The notes: generated by a model not told the origin, from the sequence alone. A stretch of DNA of 64,000 bases from an uncultured Elusimicrobia bacterium (GCA_903830945.1 CAIKVT010000039.1:1-64000); one strand, 5' to 3'; positions 44,709-54,472 are shown, counted from the stretch's first letter. Program-made: numbers and translations.

Positions 44709-46095
44709 ATCTCAGGCCCAAGAGGGCGTTTTTGACCATCATCTTCAAGGCGGCCCAGGAGCGTATTTTCGCGATCTGGCCCAGGATCACCGACGGACGC
44801 GTGTAGAAGCGGCGATAGAATTCGGCCTGTTTTTTTAGTATCAATTCACGCGTCAAGTTCTTGGGCACAAAAACCGGCGTCCAGTAGTTCAGGGATGTCC
44901 AATCATCTTCCTGATATGTCCCGTAGGCTTGGGCTTTTTCATAGGACTGTGTTCCCGGGATCGGCGTGTTGATCGTGACTATCACGTCGGTGAGAGGCAG
45001 TGAAGTCGCGAATTTTATGGTTTCCTCGATGGTTTGCGGTGTGTCTATATGATGGCCGATCATGAAAAATCCCGATACGCGCAAGCCCAGCTTCCGACCC
45101 CATCGCGCCACATTCTCGATCTGTTCCAGGGTTATGCCCTTTTTAATGAAGTCCAGCACCTGTTGGTTGCCGCTTTCGATGCCGATGCGTATCTGCCAGC
45201 AGCCCTGGTCGCGCATGAACTTCAAGGTTGCATAGTCCAGATTGTTGACGCGGGTCATGCAGGTCCATGGGAATGAAATGTGCTCATCGTTGAGTAACTC
45301 AAAAATCTTTCGCAGCCTGGCCTTGCCCAGAACGAAAGTGTCATCGAGGAAGGCGATCTCGCGTGCGCCATATTCGGTGATGACCTCCTTGATCTCATGG
45401 GCCACGTATTCTGCCGAAAAAAACCTCGTCTTGCGGCCGAAGGTGTTGTTGTCGCAAAAAATACATTCATACGGGCATCCGCGGCTGGTCATGATGCTCA
45501 CAACCGGTTCTTTGCGGAAGGCGCCCACAGGCGGTTTGTAAACAGAAACGTCACGGCACAACTCCCGCGCGGGGAAAGGTATGGAATCCATGTCCGCTAT
45601 GTAGTCGATCTTGGGGGCATCGTTGCGGCCGGGCCAGTACAGGCTGGGAATATCCTCCAGCTTTCCCTCTCCCGAAACAAGATGGCGCACCAGCTTTAAA
45701 AACGCCACCTCGCCTTCGCGCACTATGCCGAAATCAAAGGCCCCTGTGGCCATCGTGGGAAGGGGCATGGCCGTCATGTGCGGGCCGCCTATCACTATTT
45801 TCGCGTGCGGTAATTGCTGGCGTGACATCTCCGCCAGTGCCCGAGTGTTGCGGAACGCCACTGTGGTCGAAGTGATGCCGATTATGCTGGCGCCCGCGCT
45901 TTTCAACTCCTCCACGACGTCTTCATGAACGAGTCCTTCCGCCTCGGCATCTATCACCCGCACGGTCAGTCCGGCTTTTTTGAGGTATGCCGCCAGGTAA
46001 AAAATACCCAGCGGCATCTGATGGCCGCCGATGTCCCCGATATCCTTGCCATAACGCTCGGCACTTGTTATGAAGGGATTTATGAGAAAAATCAT
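44680..46095 (-). CDS. B12-binding-type radical SAM protein
   Basis: A 471-residue cobalamin-type radical SAM protein. It opens MIFLINPFITSAERYGKDIG, has a B12-domain GGPHMTAMPLP near residue 103, the cluster motif GCPYECIFC at Cys 207/211/214, LDDTFVLGKARL, and GIESGNQQVLDFIKKG near 295. Its start overlaps the stop of the GT2-GtrA gene (ATGA), so the two are translated together. Substrate unknown; the neighbouring polyprenyl-sugar synthase/flippase suggests a polyprenyl-linked sugar. Confidence 0.85.
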   Translation of the reverse strand: MIFLINPFITSAERYGKDIGDIGGHQMPLGIFYLAAYLKKAGLTVRVIDAEAEGLVHEDVVEELKSAGASIIGITSTTVAFRNTRALAEMSRQQLPHAKIVIGGPHMTAMPLPTMATGAFDFGIVREGEVAFLKLVRHLVSGEGKLEDIPSLYWPGRNDAPKIDYIADMDSIPFPARELCRDVSVYKPPVGAFRKEPVVSIMTSRGCPYECIFCDNNTFGRKTRFFSAEYVAHEIKEVITEYGAREIAFLDDTFVLGKARLRKIFELLNDEHISFPWTCMTRVNNLDYATLKFMRDQGCWQIRIGIESGNQQVLDFIKKGITLEQIENVARWGRKLGLRVSGFFMIGHHIDTPQTIEETIKFATSLPLTDVIVTINTPIPGTQSYEKAQAYGTYQEDDWTSLNYWTPVFVPKNLTRELILKKQAEFYRRFYTRPSVILGQIAKIRSWAALKMMVKNALLGLRFIGGARPRS

Positions 46096-47168
46096 TCGCC
46101 CTCGCCTCTTGGTGTCTTGGTGAAGATGAAATCTCGCTGGATGGCGAAACTGCCGAAAAACAGGATGGTCTCCACCACTACTTTGGCCGCCATCGGATTG
46201 ACGGCAAAGCGCGCTACAAGCGCCTGTATCGCGACGTAAGAAAGTGACATAAGCGCCAATGTCAGCAGCAGGTACTTGGATATTTCCGGGATGATGCGGT
46301 TCTTGTCGTGGAAGACCAGGCCCTTATTCATCCCGAAGTTGAAGGTGCCAGATACTGCCCTGCCTGCCACCATGTTGGCTAGGATGTTGGTTGTGACGAA
46401 TTTATAGCCCAGGCTGAACACTGCCAGATCCAGCAGGGCGGCAAACAGCGACGATAAGGTGAACCGCGCTAACACGAAATAGATTTTGAGGGAGTCAAAA
46501 ACGGGGTTGAAATGCGAGGAGCGGTTGCCCTGTAGATAGATCGTTCCCACAGGCTCCTGGGAAAGCGGCACGCCGTGCTGTTTGGCGCAAAGCAGCATGT
46601 TCATCTCGAACTCGTAGCCATTGCCATCCATAGTCAGCAAAACAGGCAGATAGCCGGCCGGGATGGCCCGCAAGCCGGTCTGTGTGTCGGAAAGTTTGTG
46701 ACCCACAAGGAAATGAAACACGAATCTTGTCAGGACATTGCCGAGGCGGCTCCGCCAAGGCACTTTGCCATCGAAAGAACGTGCGCCTAAGGTCAGTTGG
46801 CGGGGATATTTGGCAAGGCAGTCACATAGTTTTAGGATGTCCGTCGGCGTATGCTGTCCGTCGGCATCCGCGGTAACGAGGCCAGGCGCATCCTGGGAAT
46901 TCAGACAGAAGAAATTGAAGCCGGTTTTAAGCGCACGGCCCTTTCCCATATTGACGGCATGACGCAGCACCTGGCAGTCGGGCAATTGTTGCAGTTCCTC
47001 GAAAATGGCGCGGTAATCCTCCCCGCTGCCGTCATCAACCACAATAACCGTTAGGCGGCCGGAACTCAATAATTGCCGCACCAGTTCAGGCAATCGGGCG
47101 TCAGGTTTGTAACTCGGAATAAGGACGGCAAACTTTATTTTTTCCAGCGCTATCACTTGCCCTTCCAT
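46092..47168 (-). CDS. Fused GT2 (DPM1-like) glycosyltransferase and GtrA flippase domain
   Basis: A 358-residue fusion. Residues ~8-225: polyprenyl-phosphate hexose synthase-like GT2 (AVLIPSYKPDARL, VVDDGSGED near 42, TADADGQH near 95 with DxD, NMGKGRALKTG). Residues ~235-355: GtrA-like domain with four membrane helices (SLFAALLDLAVFSLGY, NFGMNKGLVF). The two steps make a polyprenyl-phosphate sugar and move it across the membrane for a periplasmic transferase. Such a role fits a branch-sugar system with one of the GT-C proteins (9152 or 41924). Coupled with the downstream radical SAM gene. Confidence 0.85.
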   Translation of the reverse strand: MEGQVIALEKIKFAVLIPSYKPDARLPELVRQLLSSGRLTVIVVDDGSGEDYRAIFEELQQLPDCQVLRHAVNMGKGRALKTGFNFFCLNSQDAPGLVTADADGQHTPTDILKLCDCLAKYPRQLTLGARSFDGKVPWRSRLGNVLTRFVFHFLVGHKLSDTQTGLRAIPAGYLPVLLTMDGNGYEFEMNMLLCAKQHGVPLSQEPVGTIYLQGNRSSHFNPVFDSLKIYFVLARFTLSSLFAALLDLAVFSLGYKFVTTNILANMVAGRAVSGTFNFGMNKGLVFHDKNRIIPEISKYLLLTLALMSLSYVAIQALVARFAVNPMAAKVVVETILFFGSFAIQRDFIFTKTPRGEGE

Positions 47169-47177
47169 CTCCGGTTG

Positions 47178-48071
47178 CTATGCGGTCAACGACCTTTGCT
47201 TGGCGTCGTGGCTCAGCAAGTCCCATAGATAGGCTGAGTAGGGGCTTGCACCCATGCGCCGGGCTTCTGCTGCGACTTGTCCGGTATCGATCCAGCCGGC
47301 TTGCAGGGCGATCTCTTCCAGGCAGGCGACCATCAGGCCTTGGCGATCCTGGACTGTCTGGACGAAGCTCGCTGCTTCCATCAAGCTCTGATGCGTCCCG
47401 GTGTCGAGCCAGGCGATGCCGCGCCCCATCTTGAGGACCCGCAGTTTTCCGCGTTTGAGGAATGCCCGATTAAGATCGGTGATCTCCAGCTCACCGCGGG
47501 CGCTGGGTCTGAGTTTGGCGGCCTCCGCGCATACTTCCGGACCGTAGAAATACAGACCGGGTACTGCGTATGGGCTTTTAGGCCGTTTTGGTTTCTCCTC
47601 AAGAGTGACGGCCTTGCCTTTGGCGTCGAATGAGACGACGCCGTAGCGCTCCGGGTCTTTGACCTGGTAGGCGAAGATCAGGCTGCCGCGCTGGGTTTTT
47701 GCCGCTTGCTGCAGCATCTCGGTCATGCCGTGGCCGTAAAGGATGTTGTCTCCCAGGATCAGGCAGGCGGGTTTTCCGGCCAGGAACTCGCGGCCGATGG
47801 TGAAGGCCTGGGCCAGTCCTTTCGGGCGCGGCTGCTCGGCGTAGCTGAAGGCCATGCCCAGGCGTTTGCCGTCGCCCAAGAGTTCGCGGAAGCCCGGCAG
47901 GTCGTGAGGTGTGCTGATGATCAGTACCTCGCGGATGCCCGTCAGCATGAGCACGCTGAGCGGATAATAGATCATGGGCTTGTCGTAGACCGGAAGGATC
48001 TGTTTGCTGATGACCTTGGTGCATGGGTAAAGTCGTGTCCCTGCCCCGCCTGCCAGGATGATTCCTTTCAT
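47178..48071 (-). CDS. rmlA: Glucose-1-phosphate thymidylyltransferase
   Basis: A 297-residue nucleotidyltransferase that makes dTDP-glucose from dTTP and glucose-1-phosphate. It begins [35 protein letters not shown]... (signature loop and the KPM), with ILGDNILYG near residue 105 and [19 protein letters not shown] near 160. It would feed the RmlB-like dehydratase at 30221. There is no rmlC or rmlD pair in the window, so rhamnose is not obviously made. Two bases separate it from the ligase gene upstream. Confidence 0.92.
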   Translation of the reverse strand: MKGIILAGGAGTRLYPCTKVISKQILPVYDKPMIYYPLSVLMLTGIREVLIISTPHDLPGFRELLGDGKRLGMAFSYAEQPRPKGLAQAFTIGREFLAGKPACLILGDNILYGHGMTEMLQQAAKTQRGSLIFAYQVKDPERYGVVSFDAKGKAVTLEEKPKRPKSPYAVPGLYFYGPEVCAEAAKLRPSARGELEITDLNRAFLKRGKLRVLKMGRGIAWLDTGTHQSLMEAASFVQTVQDRQGLMVACLEEIALQAGWIDTGQVAAEARRMGASPYSAYLWDLLSHDAKQRSLTA

Positions 48072-48073
48072 TT

Positions 48074-49258
48074 TTATTCCCCCGATTGAGTGTACGCCCA
48101 TATCGCCAGGAACATGGTGGTGATCTGTTCGTTTTGAAATGCGCTTTCCGTCATGTTCATTACAATGAAGGCGACCGTAGCCGCCAAAGCCAAGAGATTC
48201 GAGGTATCAGGGATGCGGCGGGCCTTATTCCAGGCATGCGCCAGGAAAGCCCAGCCGAGCGCGAGGAGCGCGGCCAAGCCGACCAAGCCCCGTTCGGCCA
48301 ATTGCTGGAGGTAGATGTTGTGCGTCGAGCTCCAGACCGCCTGATTTTCGACGAGTCTGTGGCAGTATTCAGTGTAGACCGTGGCGTAGTTCGAGGGACC
48401 GACGCCCAGCCAAGGATGGTCTTTGAAGATGCGCCACGCTACGTCCCAGAGCGCGAGGCGGGTGAACTGCAGGTTCTCGCCGGAAGGGAGCTTGAATTTC
48501 CTGAAAGAAGCGATGAGGAAGGCCAGCGCCGCGGCCGCGAGGACCCACTTCATCCAGCGGCGTAGTGCCGGCTCGACTGCGCACATCACTGCGAAGCCGG
48601 CCAGCACTCCGAGGACGGCACCGCGGGTCTGACTGAAGAACAAAGCCACGGCCAGAAGGGCGATGAACGCGAGGATAGGCCGGCGGCCGGAATCTCGACC
48701 GGAAGTCCCTCGCTGCAACTGCACCAGGAACGCGAGACCGCCCAGCAGGCCCAAGGCGACCATTTCCCCGAAAGTGACGGAGTTGAAGAAAGCGTGGACT
48801 CGTTGCCAGCCCAGAGAAAATCCAACGGCGGACACTTCTTGGTAGCTCTCCAAGCAGGAGCGCATGATGCCGAACGTGGAGATGAAGACGAACCCTGCGG
48901 CCATGGCGGCGGGCAGACGTTGCGTATTGGCAGCGCGCAGGGCCAACATGAGCGCGAGGAAGACCCAGAGCTTGTGCAAGTCTTTGTGGAAATTATGCAG
49001 GCTTCGGGATGGCAGGATCCCCGTGAAGGAGCTCAGAAGAGCCACCGCGAGATAAATGCAGAGGCACCAAACTACGGGCGTCCAGGTCTCGCGCCAGGCC
49101 AGGGGTCGGCCGCAGGCGAGCCGCGCCAGCAGCGCCATCGTCACTAGGGCCAAGGCCATGTTGGTCCCCGCGATGGAAATGGGTAGAAAGAAAGCCAATG
49201 CGGTCAGGGCCGCAGCCAGGGATCGGTCCGTTGCCGAGGGAACGGGAACGGAGCCCAC
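48074..49258 (-). CDS. O-antigen ligase/polymerase-like (WaaL/Wzy) membrane protein
   Basis: A 394-residue protein with about 10-12 membrane helices and the O-antigen ligase (O-Ag_ligase) signature region: [11 protein letters not shown] near residue 220, then a large periplasmic loop with [15 protein letters not shown] and [17 protein letters not shown]. Such enzymes join glycan to lipid A core (WaaL) or polymerise it (Wzy); the domain does not separate them. GTG start at 49258, four bases after kdsD. Adjacent kdsD (Kdo precursor) favours ligase. Confidence 0.83.
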   Translation of the reverse strand: MGSVPVPSATDRSLAAALTALAFFLPISIAGTNMALALVTMALLARLACGRPLAWRETWTPVVWCLCIYLAVALLSSFTGILPSRSLHNFHKDLHKLWVFLALMLALRAANTQRLPAAMAAGFVFISTFGIMRSCLESYQEVSAVGFSLGWQRVHAFFNSVTFGEMVALGLLGGLAFLVQLQRGTSGRDSGRRPILAFIALLAVALFFSQTRGAVLGVLAGFAVMCAVEPALRRWMKWVLAAAALAFLIASFRKFKLPSGENLQFTRLALWDVAWRIFKDHPWLGVGPSNYATVYTEYCHRLVENQAVWSSTHNIYLQQLAERGLVGLAALLALGWAFLAHAWNKARRIPDTSNLLALAATVAFIVMNMTESAFQNEQITTMFLAIWAYTQSGE

Positions 49259-49262
49259 GGTC

Positions 49263-50249
49263 TTAGATCCCGCGGCTGCGCAGATCGTGGATCTGGATCA
49301 TGCCCACGCTGCGGCCGCGGCCGTCCACCACGGGCAGGACATTGAATGGATGGCGGCGTAGTTCCATGATCTCGACTGCGCGGGCGGCCAACGCCTCGGG
49401 TCGGATGGTGGTTGGCCGTGGGTTCATGATCTGCTGGATGGAGAACTTCTGGATGCTGCGGTCCTGTTTCAGCATCCGGCGGATGTCGCGGTCCGTGATG
49501 AGTCCCTTGAGTTTGCCTTTGCGGTCCACCACCGTCACTGCTCCGGCATGTTGGCGCGTGAGTTCTACCAACATGCGGCCTACGTTCATGTTCTCGCGCA
49601 CCACGGGGTTGTTCTTGCCTGAACGCATCACGTCGGCCACGGTCAGGGTCAGACGCTTGCCCAGCTGACCGGCCGGGTGGTTGCAGGCGAACTGCTCGGT
49701 TCGAAAGTTGCGCAGTTTCATGAGTGCCACGGCCAGAGCGTCTCCCACGGCTAAGGCGGCCGTGGTGCTGCATGTGGGGGCAAGATTGAGTGGGCAGGCT
49801 TCCTGGGCTACGGGTGTGACTAGGACCACGTTCGCCGCCCGGGCTAAGGTCGAGCGTGGCTCGGCGGTGATGGCGATGAGCTTGGCGCCGATGGCGTGCA
49901 AGCGGGGCAGAAGGTCATTGAGTTCGTCAGATTCCCCAGATTTTCCAATGGCCAGTACCAGGTCCTGGCGCTGGATGAGCCCGATGCCTCCGTGTTTGGC
50001 CGCGGCCGGGTCGAGGTTGACGGCGGGCGTGCCGGTGGAGGCCAGCGTCGCGGCCACCTTCTGTGCGATGAGCCCGGACTTGCCAACGCCCGTTAGGATG
50101 ACCTTGCCGCGGCAACGGACCATCAGTTTTACGGCCTTTTGGTAGGCACCATTGACTGAGGCATGCAAGGCCTTGAGGGTCCGCGCTTCTAAGGCGATGA
50201 CGCGGCGGATCTCCGTTGCTATGGCGAGCGGTCGAGGCTTGCATTTCAT
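49263..50249 (-). CDS. kdsD: Arabinose-5-phosphate isomerase (KdsD/KpsF/GutQ)
   Basis: A 328-residue enzyme that makes D-arabinose-5-phosphate for Kdo synthesis. SIS domain with VGKSGLIAQKVAATLASTGTPA and IGKSGESDE (sugar-phosphate loops), then two CBS domains in the C-terminal ~125 residues (VADVM..., VTVVDRKGKLKGLITDRDIRR, IMNPRPTTI). Its presence marks an outer-membrane LPS or Kdo-containing glycan. The ATG at 50249 lacks a Shine-Dalgarno; a TGA-TAAGAT box lies 13 nt upstream. It begins a five-gene minus-strand operon. Confidence 0.93.
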   Translation of the reverse strand: MKCKPRPLAIATEIRRVIALEARTLKALHASVNGAYQKAVKLMVRCRGKVILTGVGKSGLIAQKVAATLASTGTPAVNLDPAAAKHGGIGLIQRQDLVLAIGKSGESDELNDLLPRLHAIGAKLIAITAEPRSTLARAANVVLVTPVAQEACPLNLAPTCSTTAALAVGDALAVALMKLRNFRTEQFACNHPAGQLGKRLTLTVADVMRSGKNNPVVRENMNVGRMLVELTRQHAGAVTVVDRKGKLKGLITDRDIRRMLKQDRSIQKFSIQQIMNPRPTTIRPEALAARAVEIMELRRHPFNVLPVVDGRGRSVGMIQIHDLRSRGI

Positions 50250-50262
50250 GGGCGCAATCGAT

Positions 50263-50268
50263 ATCTTA
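50263..50268 (-). promoter_or_regulatory. Extended -10 promoter close to kdsD start
   Basis: On the minus strand TGA-TAAGAT ends 13 nt before the ATG at 50249, giving a leader of only a few bases. Confidence 0.45.
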
Positions 50269-50380
50269 TCATTTGCCTCTCCGGACTTGAAATGCTGCTG
50301 CTGCTCCGCCGGCAATCCAGCAGCTTTCGGGCCGACTCGGTTTAAGGCATAAGCATGACATATGACATCCGGGTCGGATT

Positions 50381-50415
50381 CCTAAAGCGTAAAATTCGTA
50401 AAGGCCTGACCCTGG
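50381..50415. repeat. Dispersed short repeat (copy 1)
   Basis: The 35 bases starting CCTAAAGCGTAAAAT and ending TGACCCTGG match 61399-61432 (CCTAAAGCGCAAAAT ... TGACTTGG) at about 25 of 34 positions. Copy 1 contains the last codons and stop of the overlapping glycosyltransferase gene; copy 2 is intergenic. Its nature is unknown; I recall similar CTAAAGCG...AAGGC...TGAC sequences as dispersed repeats in environmental bacteria, but cannot verify this here. Confidence 0.5.
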
Positions 50416-51551
50416 TTGTTTCGCTCCCAGGCTGCGTGCAGAGCCTTGTGGAAGCGTTGGAACTCCTGGGCGCAGGTGTGCTTTCGGGCCAGGGCCAGGC
50501 GCTCCGCGCGCAGGGTTGAGGTCTCGGTCTGGGGTAGGGCCCGGGCGATGCGCACCCATTCGGCCGGGGCATCGGATACGTGGACGAGCTGGGCCATGGG
50601 CGAAAAGCACGGCAGAGGCGTGGCCAGGACGGGGCGGCCCAGGGCCAGGCATTCGTAGATCTTGGCCGGGATCACGCCCAGGAGGAAGGGGTTGATGCGG
50701 TAGGGCAGTAGGAAAGCGTCGAAAGCCCCCAGGCGGGAGGCCAGCTCCTCGCGCCGCACCGCAGGCACGTGCCTGACTCCGGACGGCAGCAGCGGCGAGC
50801 TTTTGAGCGGCCCGAGCACCGTGACCTCGAAGCCCGCCTGGCAGAGCGCGGTCAGGAAGGCGGGCTCCAGATCCTCTCTCCAGGTCCCGAAATAGCAGAA
50901 GCGGCGAAAATCCCGGGCAGGAGGCTTGGCCTTGAAGTATCCTTCAGGCACGCCTTGGTGGATCTGTTCGACATGGGCGTGTTCCGCGCGCTTCTGCTGG
51001 TAGAGGAAGTCCGAGTCGCAGATGACCAGGTTCGCGCAAGCCAGGAGCTCGGCTTCTTGCTGTGGGAAGTCGGCCGGCGCTTGAGGGTGCGCGCGGAAGT
51101 TGGCTGCGCAGTCGTAGACCACGGCGCAGGGCTCCATCCAGCGGAGGATCTCCAAGGTCGTGGCCGTCGGGAAATAGGTCATGACGAGCGGGCGGGGGCC
51201 CAGCCCGGCGGCATGCAGGGAGGCTATGAGCCGCGGGATGCCGATCGCCGCGTTGCCGCGGCGGAACAGGGGGTTGGTGGGCGGCAGGAGCCGGGGGGCG
51301 ATGACGCGTAGATTGGACGGCAGGCCGTCCCGTAGGCCTGCCAGGCGCGGCGCGGAGAGGTTCTTGATCCTGGCCCAGAGCCGATCGAGGTCGCGCAGCC
51401 CCGGGTTGCGGAACCCGGAGTTCTCCACGAAGAAGACCTCGTGGCCCGCCTCGGCCAGCTGGGAGGCGAATATCTGGTGGCGCTGCCAGGCTGCGCCCCA
51501 TTCGATGCTGCTGAGGATCAGGATCTGGACGCGGTTGAAATCAGGCATCAA
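50382..51551 (-). CDS. GT4-like glycosyltransferase
   Basis: A 389-residue GT-B protein: ILILSSIEWGAAWQRHQIFAS near the start, VVYDCAANF near residue 145, CDSDFLYQQKR near 178, FCYFGTWREDLEPAF near 220 and a donor-side segment PYRINPFLLGVIPAKIYECLALGRPV near 280 (EX7E-like region altered). It would extend the repeat unit. The last gene of a three-gene group (53567 to 50382); start ATG 51551 overlaps the preceding gene by 11 bases. The C-terminus is in a dispersed repeat. Confidence 0.8.
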   Translation of the reverse strand: MMPDFNRVQILILSSIEWGAAWQRHQIFASQLAEAGHEVFFVENSGFRNPGLRDLDRLWARIKNLSAPRLAGLRDGLPSNLRVIAPRLLPPTNPLFRRGNAAIGIPRLIASLHAAGLGPRPLVMTYFPTATTLEILRWMEPCAVVYDCAANFRAHPQAPADFPQQEAELLACANLVICDSDFLYQQKRAEHAHVEQIHQGVPEGYFKAKPPARDFRRFCYFGTWREDLEPAFLTALCQAGFEVTVLGPLKSSPLLPSGVRHVPAVRREELASRLGAFDAFLLPYRINPFLLGVIPAKIYECLALGRPVLATPLPCFSPMAQLVHVSDAPAEWVRIARALPQTETSTLRAERLALARKHTCAQEFQRFHKALHAAWERNNQGQAFTNFTL

Positions 51552-52578
51552 GGTCCTCGGGGGGTCTTCGATACCATTGTTTCCCTATGAGTCGCGCGCA
51601 CCACTCCAGGTCTTGGCCCAACCAACTCAGGCACCAACCCGCGCCGGAGGCGATCCGCATCAGGGGGGAGCCTTCGCGCCAAGCCTTTCCGAAGCTGTCT
51701 CTCGCTTCAGGCCCGCGGCGGGCCAAGAGTTCATAACGGCCTTGTTTGAGATGCCCGATGACGCGCTGTCGGTGGATCTTCCCGCGGAGGCGCCGCGGAG
51801 ACAGGCTGATCGCGAAGCGATTTTTTTCGGCGATCTCCTGCTCGTAGAATTGCAGGGCATAATCAGCGCAGCCCGTGAAAACGGCTCCGGAGAACCGGCT
51901 GCTGGTTTGGCCGGCATATTGCCGCCAGTAGGCGAGGACCTGGGGGGTATAGGCAAAGCGGCCTTGCAGGCATAGAGCTAAGAGGGTGGGATAGTCGGTG
52001 GTCGGGATCCCAGGCACTTGGCGGAAGCCCCCGATGGCTTCCAGGGCGCTTCTTCTGATGATCCATGTCATCGGCTGTGGCATGCCCTCGAAACAGAGGA
52101 TGGGCGGCAGGGCCGAGCCGAGCGGGTCGTTCGCCTTGGCCTCGGCCGGCCAGGACGCCATCGGTTGGGGGATCTGTCGGATCTCTCCGCCCACCACCGC
52201 GGCGACCTGCGCGAACGACAGGACCACCTGCGGGTCTTGGAATCGCTTCATCTGGGTTTTCAGCATGTCGGGATGCCACAGATCGTCGCCTTCCAGGATG
52301 GCGATCAAAGGGGCGCGGGCCTGCTGCAGACCCACATTGTATGTTTCCGCTAAGCGGAACACTCCGCGATGCTCCTGGCGCAGGTAGCGGATGCGCGGGT
52401 CTTGGAAGGTGGCGGCGATCCGAGGGGTGGCGTCCGTCGAGCCGTCGTCCAGGATGAGCTGTTCCCAATCCGGGAAAGTCTGCCGCAGCGCGCTTTGGAG
52501 GCATGGCTCCAGATAAGAGGCGTGATTGTAAGTCGGGGTCAGGATGCTGACGGCCGGGGTCAAAGGGGAGGTCTTCAT
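51541..52578 (-). CDS. Glycosyltransferase family 2
   Basis: A 345-residue GT-A enzyme: VSILTPTYNHASYLEPC, LILDDGSTDAT (~residues 40-50), ILEGDDLW (DxD region near 90) and PMTWIIRRSALEAIGGF near 155. The C-terminal ~100 residues are basic and helical. The ATG at 52578 fits the family start and is five bases from the upstream gene's end. An in-frame ATG 84 codons earlier would lie inside that gene. Donor not determinable. Confidence 0.83.
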   Translation of the reverse strand: MKTSPLTPAVSILTPTYNHASYLEPCLQSALRQTFPDWEQLILDDGSTDATPRIAATFQDPRIRYLRQEHRGVFRLAETYNVGLQQARAPLIAILEGDDLWHPDMLKTQMKRFQDPQVVLSFAQVAAVVGGEIRQIPQPMASWPAEAKANDPLGSALPPILCFEGMPQPMTWIIRRSALEAIGGFRQVPGIPTTDYPTLLALCLQGRFAYTPQVLAYWRQYAGQTSSRFSGAVFTGCADYALQFYEQEIAEKNRFAISLSPRRLRGKIHRQRVIGHLKQGRYELLARRGPEARDSFGKAWREGSPLMRIASGAGWCLSWLGQDLEWCARLIGKQWYRRPPEDLDA

Positions 52579-52583
52579 CGTGT

Positions 52584-53567
52584 TCAACGATCGGCCTCGC
52601 CATCGCTGTCGCGCCACAGGTCCCTGATCGCGCTCATCCAGCCGTTGGAATAGAGATGATAACGGCCCGCGGTTGATTCCCGGAGCACGATGGGCCAGCG
52701 CTGAAGGGGGGAGCGTGGCAGGCTCGCCCGTGCTTCCAGGTGCGAGACCTTGGCCTGGAGTTTTTTCAAAGCGCCGGCGTTGACGAAAAGATTGGGAAAG
52801 GACAGCAGCCTTTGGCGCGCCGACCTGCAATAGCGGGCTTCGGCCGCATAAACGGCGCCAGTGTTATCCAGCGCCTTGAGGATGGATCTTTTGCCTCCCC
52901 CGATCTGATTGTGGGCGTGCTGGCGATATAGGACCAGGGAATCCCGGATGATGGCCCAGTCCGCGACCGCGGCGAGCAGCAAGGCGATCCATGTGTCGTG
53001 GAAGCAGCTTGGCGGGATGGGGAGAATGAGGTCCCGATACGAGGCGCGGAAGGCGAGGGTGGCGCCGGTCACGACGTTGTGTTTGAGTAAGATATCGATC
53101 ATTCGACCGCTCTCCGCGGCCCGTTGCCCGGTCGGGGTGAAGTCGATGTTTTCCCATAGGCGCTGCCCGAGGCCGCGTAGCCCGGCATCGACGATCTCGG
53201 CATCGGAATTGACGGCCGCCGCTGCCGGCGCGGCGGCGAAGGCCGCGGTCAGGCATTCGAGCTTGCGCGGTCTCCAGACGTCGTCCTGATCGGAGAGGGC
53301 GATGAGGTCTCCCGTGCAGAGGCGGATCGCCTGCGCGAAATTCTCCGTGGACTTTATGGTTTTTTCATTTATATGGCAATGCACTGAAAACGGAGCTCGG
53401 GCTGCGAATCGCGCGATGATTCCGGGTGTCTCATCAATGGATCGGTCGTCACAGATGATGAGCTCGTCGGGCAGGCGGGTTTGCGCGGCGATGCTGTCCA
53501 GTTGCTCCTGGATGTACCGCGCGCCGTTATAGGTGCACATCGCGACGGAAAAGCGCTCTTGGGCCAT
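52584..53567 (-). CDS. Glycosyltransferase family 2
   Basis: A 327-residue GT-A enzyme with VAMCTYNGARYIQEQLDS at the start, DELIICDDRSIDET near residue 35, ALSDQDDVW (DxD) near 90 and VTGATLAFRASYRDL near 160. It has the look of an alpha-L-rhamnosyltransferase (RfbF-like) group of GT2, although no L-rhamnose pathway is present. First gene of the three-gene minus-strand group. Divergent from the methyltransferase gene at 53645. Confidence 0.83.
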   Translation of the reverse strand: MAQERFSVAMCTYNGARYIQEQLDSIAAQTRLPDELIICDDRSIDETPGIIARFAARAPFSVHCHINEKTIKSTENFAQAIRLCTGDLIALSDQDDVWRPRKLECLTAAFAAAPAAAAVNSDAEIVDAGLRGLGQRLWENIDFTPTGQRAAESGRMIDILLKHNVVTGATLAFRASYRDLILPIPPSCFHDTWIALLLAAVADWAIIRDSLVLYRQHAHNQIGGGKRSILKALDNTGAVYAAEARYCRSARQRLLSFPNLFVNAGALKKLQAKVSHLEARASLPRSPLQRWPIVLRESTAGRYHLYSNGWMSAIRDLWRDSDGEADR

Positions 53568-53613
53568 CTACGCGGCGCGGCTCATGGAAAATACGCTCCT
53601 TCCAGCATTTTGT

Positions 53614-53619
53614 TAGAAT
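53614..53619 (+). promoter_or_regulatory. Extended -10 promoter
   Basis: TGT-TAGAAT lies 25 nt before the GTG at 53645. Together with GGAG at 53647-53650 in front of ATG 53651/53654 it supports expression of the methyltransferase. Confidence 0.4.
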
Positions 53620-53644
53620 ACCAAATTGAGGACTCTTCCCCGAT

Positions 53645-54472
53645 GTGGAGATGATGCGTACTGACATGCCAGGAGTGCGGAATTTGCTTGGTAGACTATT
53701 TTCATTGTTGAAAAGGGATGGGATCGCGGGGTTAGCCACCGCCGCCGTCCGCAGACTCGAACTGCTGCGGCTTAGAAGGCATTGCCGGCAAGCCGTTCAA
53801 GGCTGTCGCGGCCTGGAGATAGGCGGGCCAAGCCGGCTATTCATGCCGGATGGCCTATTGCCGCTTTATGACGCCGCCGGCGCTATCGACGGATGCAACT
53901 ACAGCGCGGAGACCTTATGGGCCGGCAAGATCCTGGAGGGCGAAAACTATAGATATCTTGAAGGCAGACCCCCGGGCCATCAATATATTTGCGATGCGAC
54001 GAACCTTGACCAGATGACGCCGGCCGCCTACGATTTTATTTTGGGCTCTCATGTGCTTGAGCATATTGCGAATCCTCTGAAGGCCTTGACTGAATGGCTG
54101 CGTGTTTTAAGGCCGGGAGGATGGCTGCTTCTGATCGTGCCGCTCAAGGAAGCCACCTTCGACCATGCTCGCCCCATCACCGCGCTTGAGCATCTGATAG
54201 ACGATTTCAGCCGCAACACCGAGGAGTCGGACCTGACGCATCTGCCGGAGATCCTCAAGCTGCATGATTTGAGCATGGATCCACCAGCGGGCTCTTTGAC
54301 GGAATTCGAGGCACGCTCCAGGATCAATTTCACGAATCGCTGCCTGCATCAGCACGTCTTTGACGCCAAGCTGGCGGCGGCGGCGTGCGTGCGCGTGGGG
54401 ATGCGGGTCGCGGCAACCATTTCGGCTTCGCCGTCAGACCTGGTGCTGTTGGCGCGCAAGCCCGTTGCTTGA
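53645..54472 (+). CDS. SAM-dependent methyltransferase (type 11)
   Basis: A 275-residue methyltransferase. Conserved GLEIGGPSRLF near residue 57, FILGSHVLEHIANPLKAL near 135 and VLRPGGWLLLIVPLK near 155. The SAM motif I is degenerate (EIGGPS instead of GxGxG), as in a subset of glycan-cluster methyltransferases. GTG 53645 or ATG 53651/53654 may be the start. Its 3' end overlaps the convergent two-domain GT2 by 39 bases. Acceptor unknown. Confidence 0.78.
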   Translation: MEMMRTDMPGVRNLLGRLFSLLKRDGIAGLATAAVRRLELLRLRRHCRQAVQGCRGLEIGGPSRLFMPDGLLPLYDAAGAIDGCNYSAETLWAGKILEGENYRYLEGRPPGHQYICDATNLDQMTPAAYDFILGSHVLEHIANPLKALTEWLRVLRPGGWLLLIVPLKEATFDHARPITALEHLIDDFSRNTEESDLTHLPEILKLHDLSMDPPAGSLTEFEARSRINFTNRCLHQHVFDAKLAAAACVRVGMRVAATISASPSDLVLLARKPVA

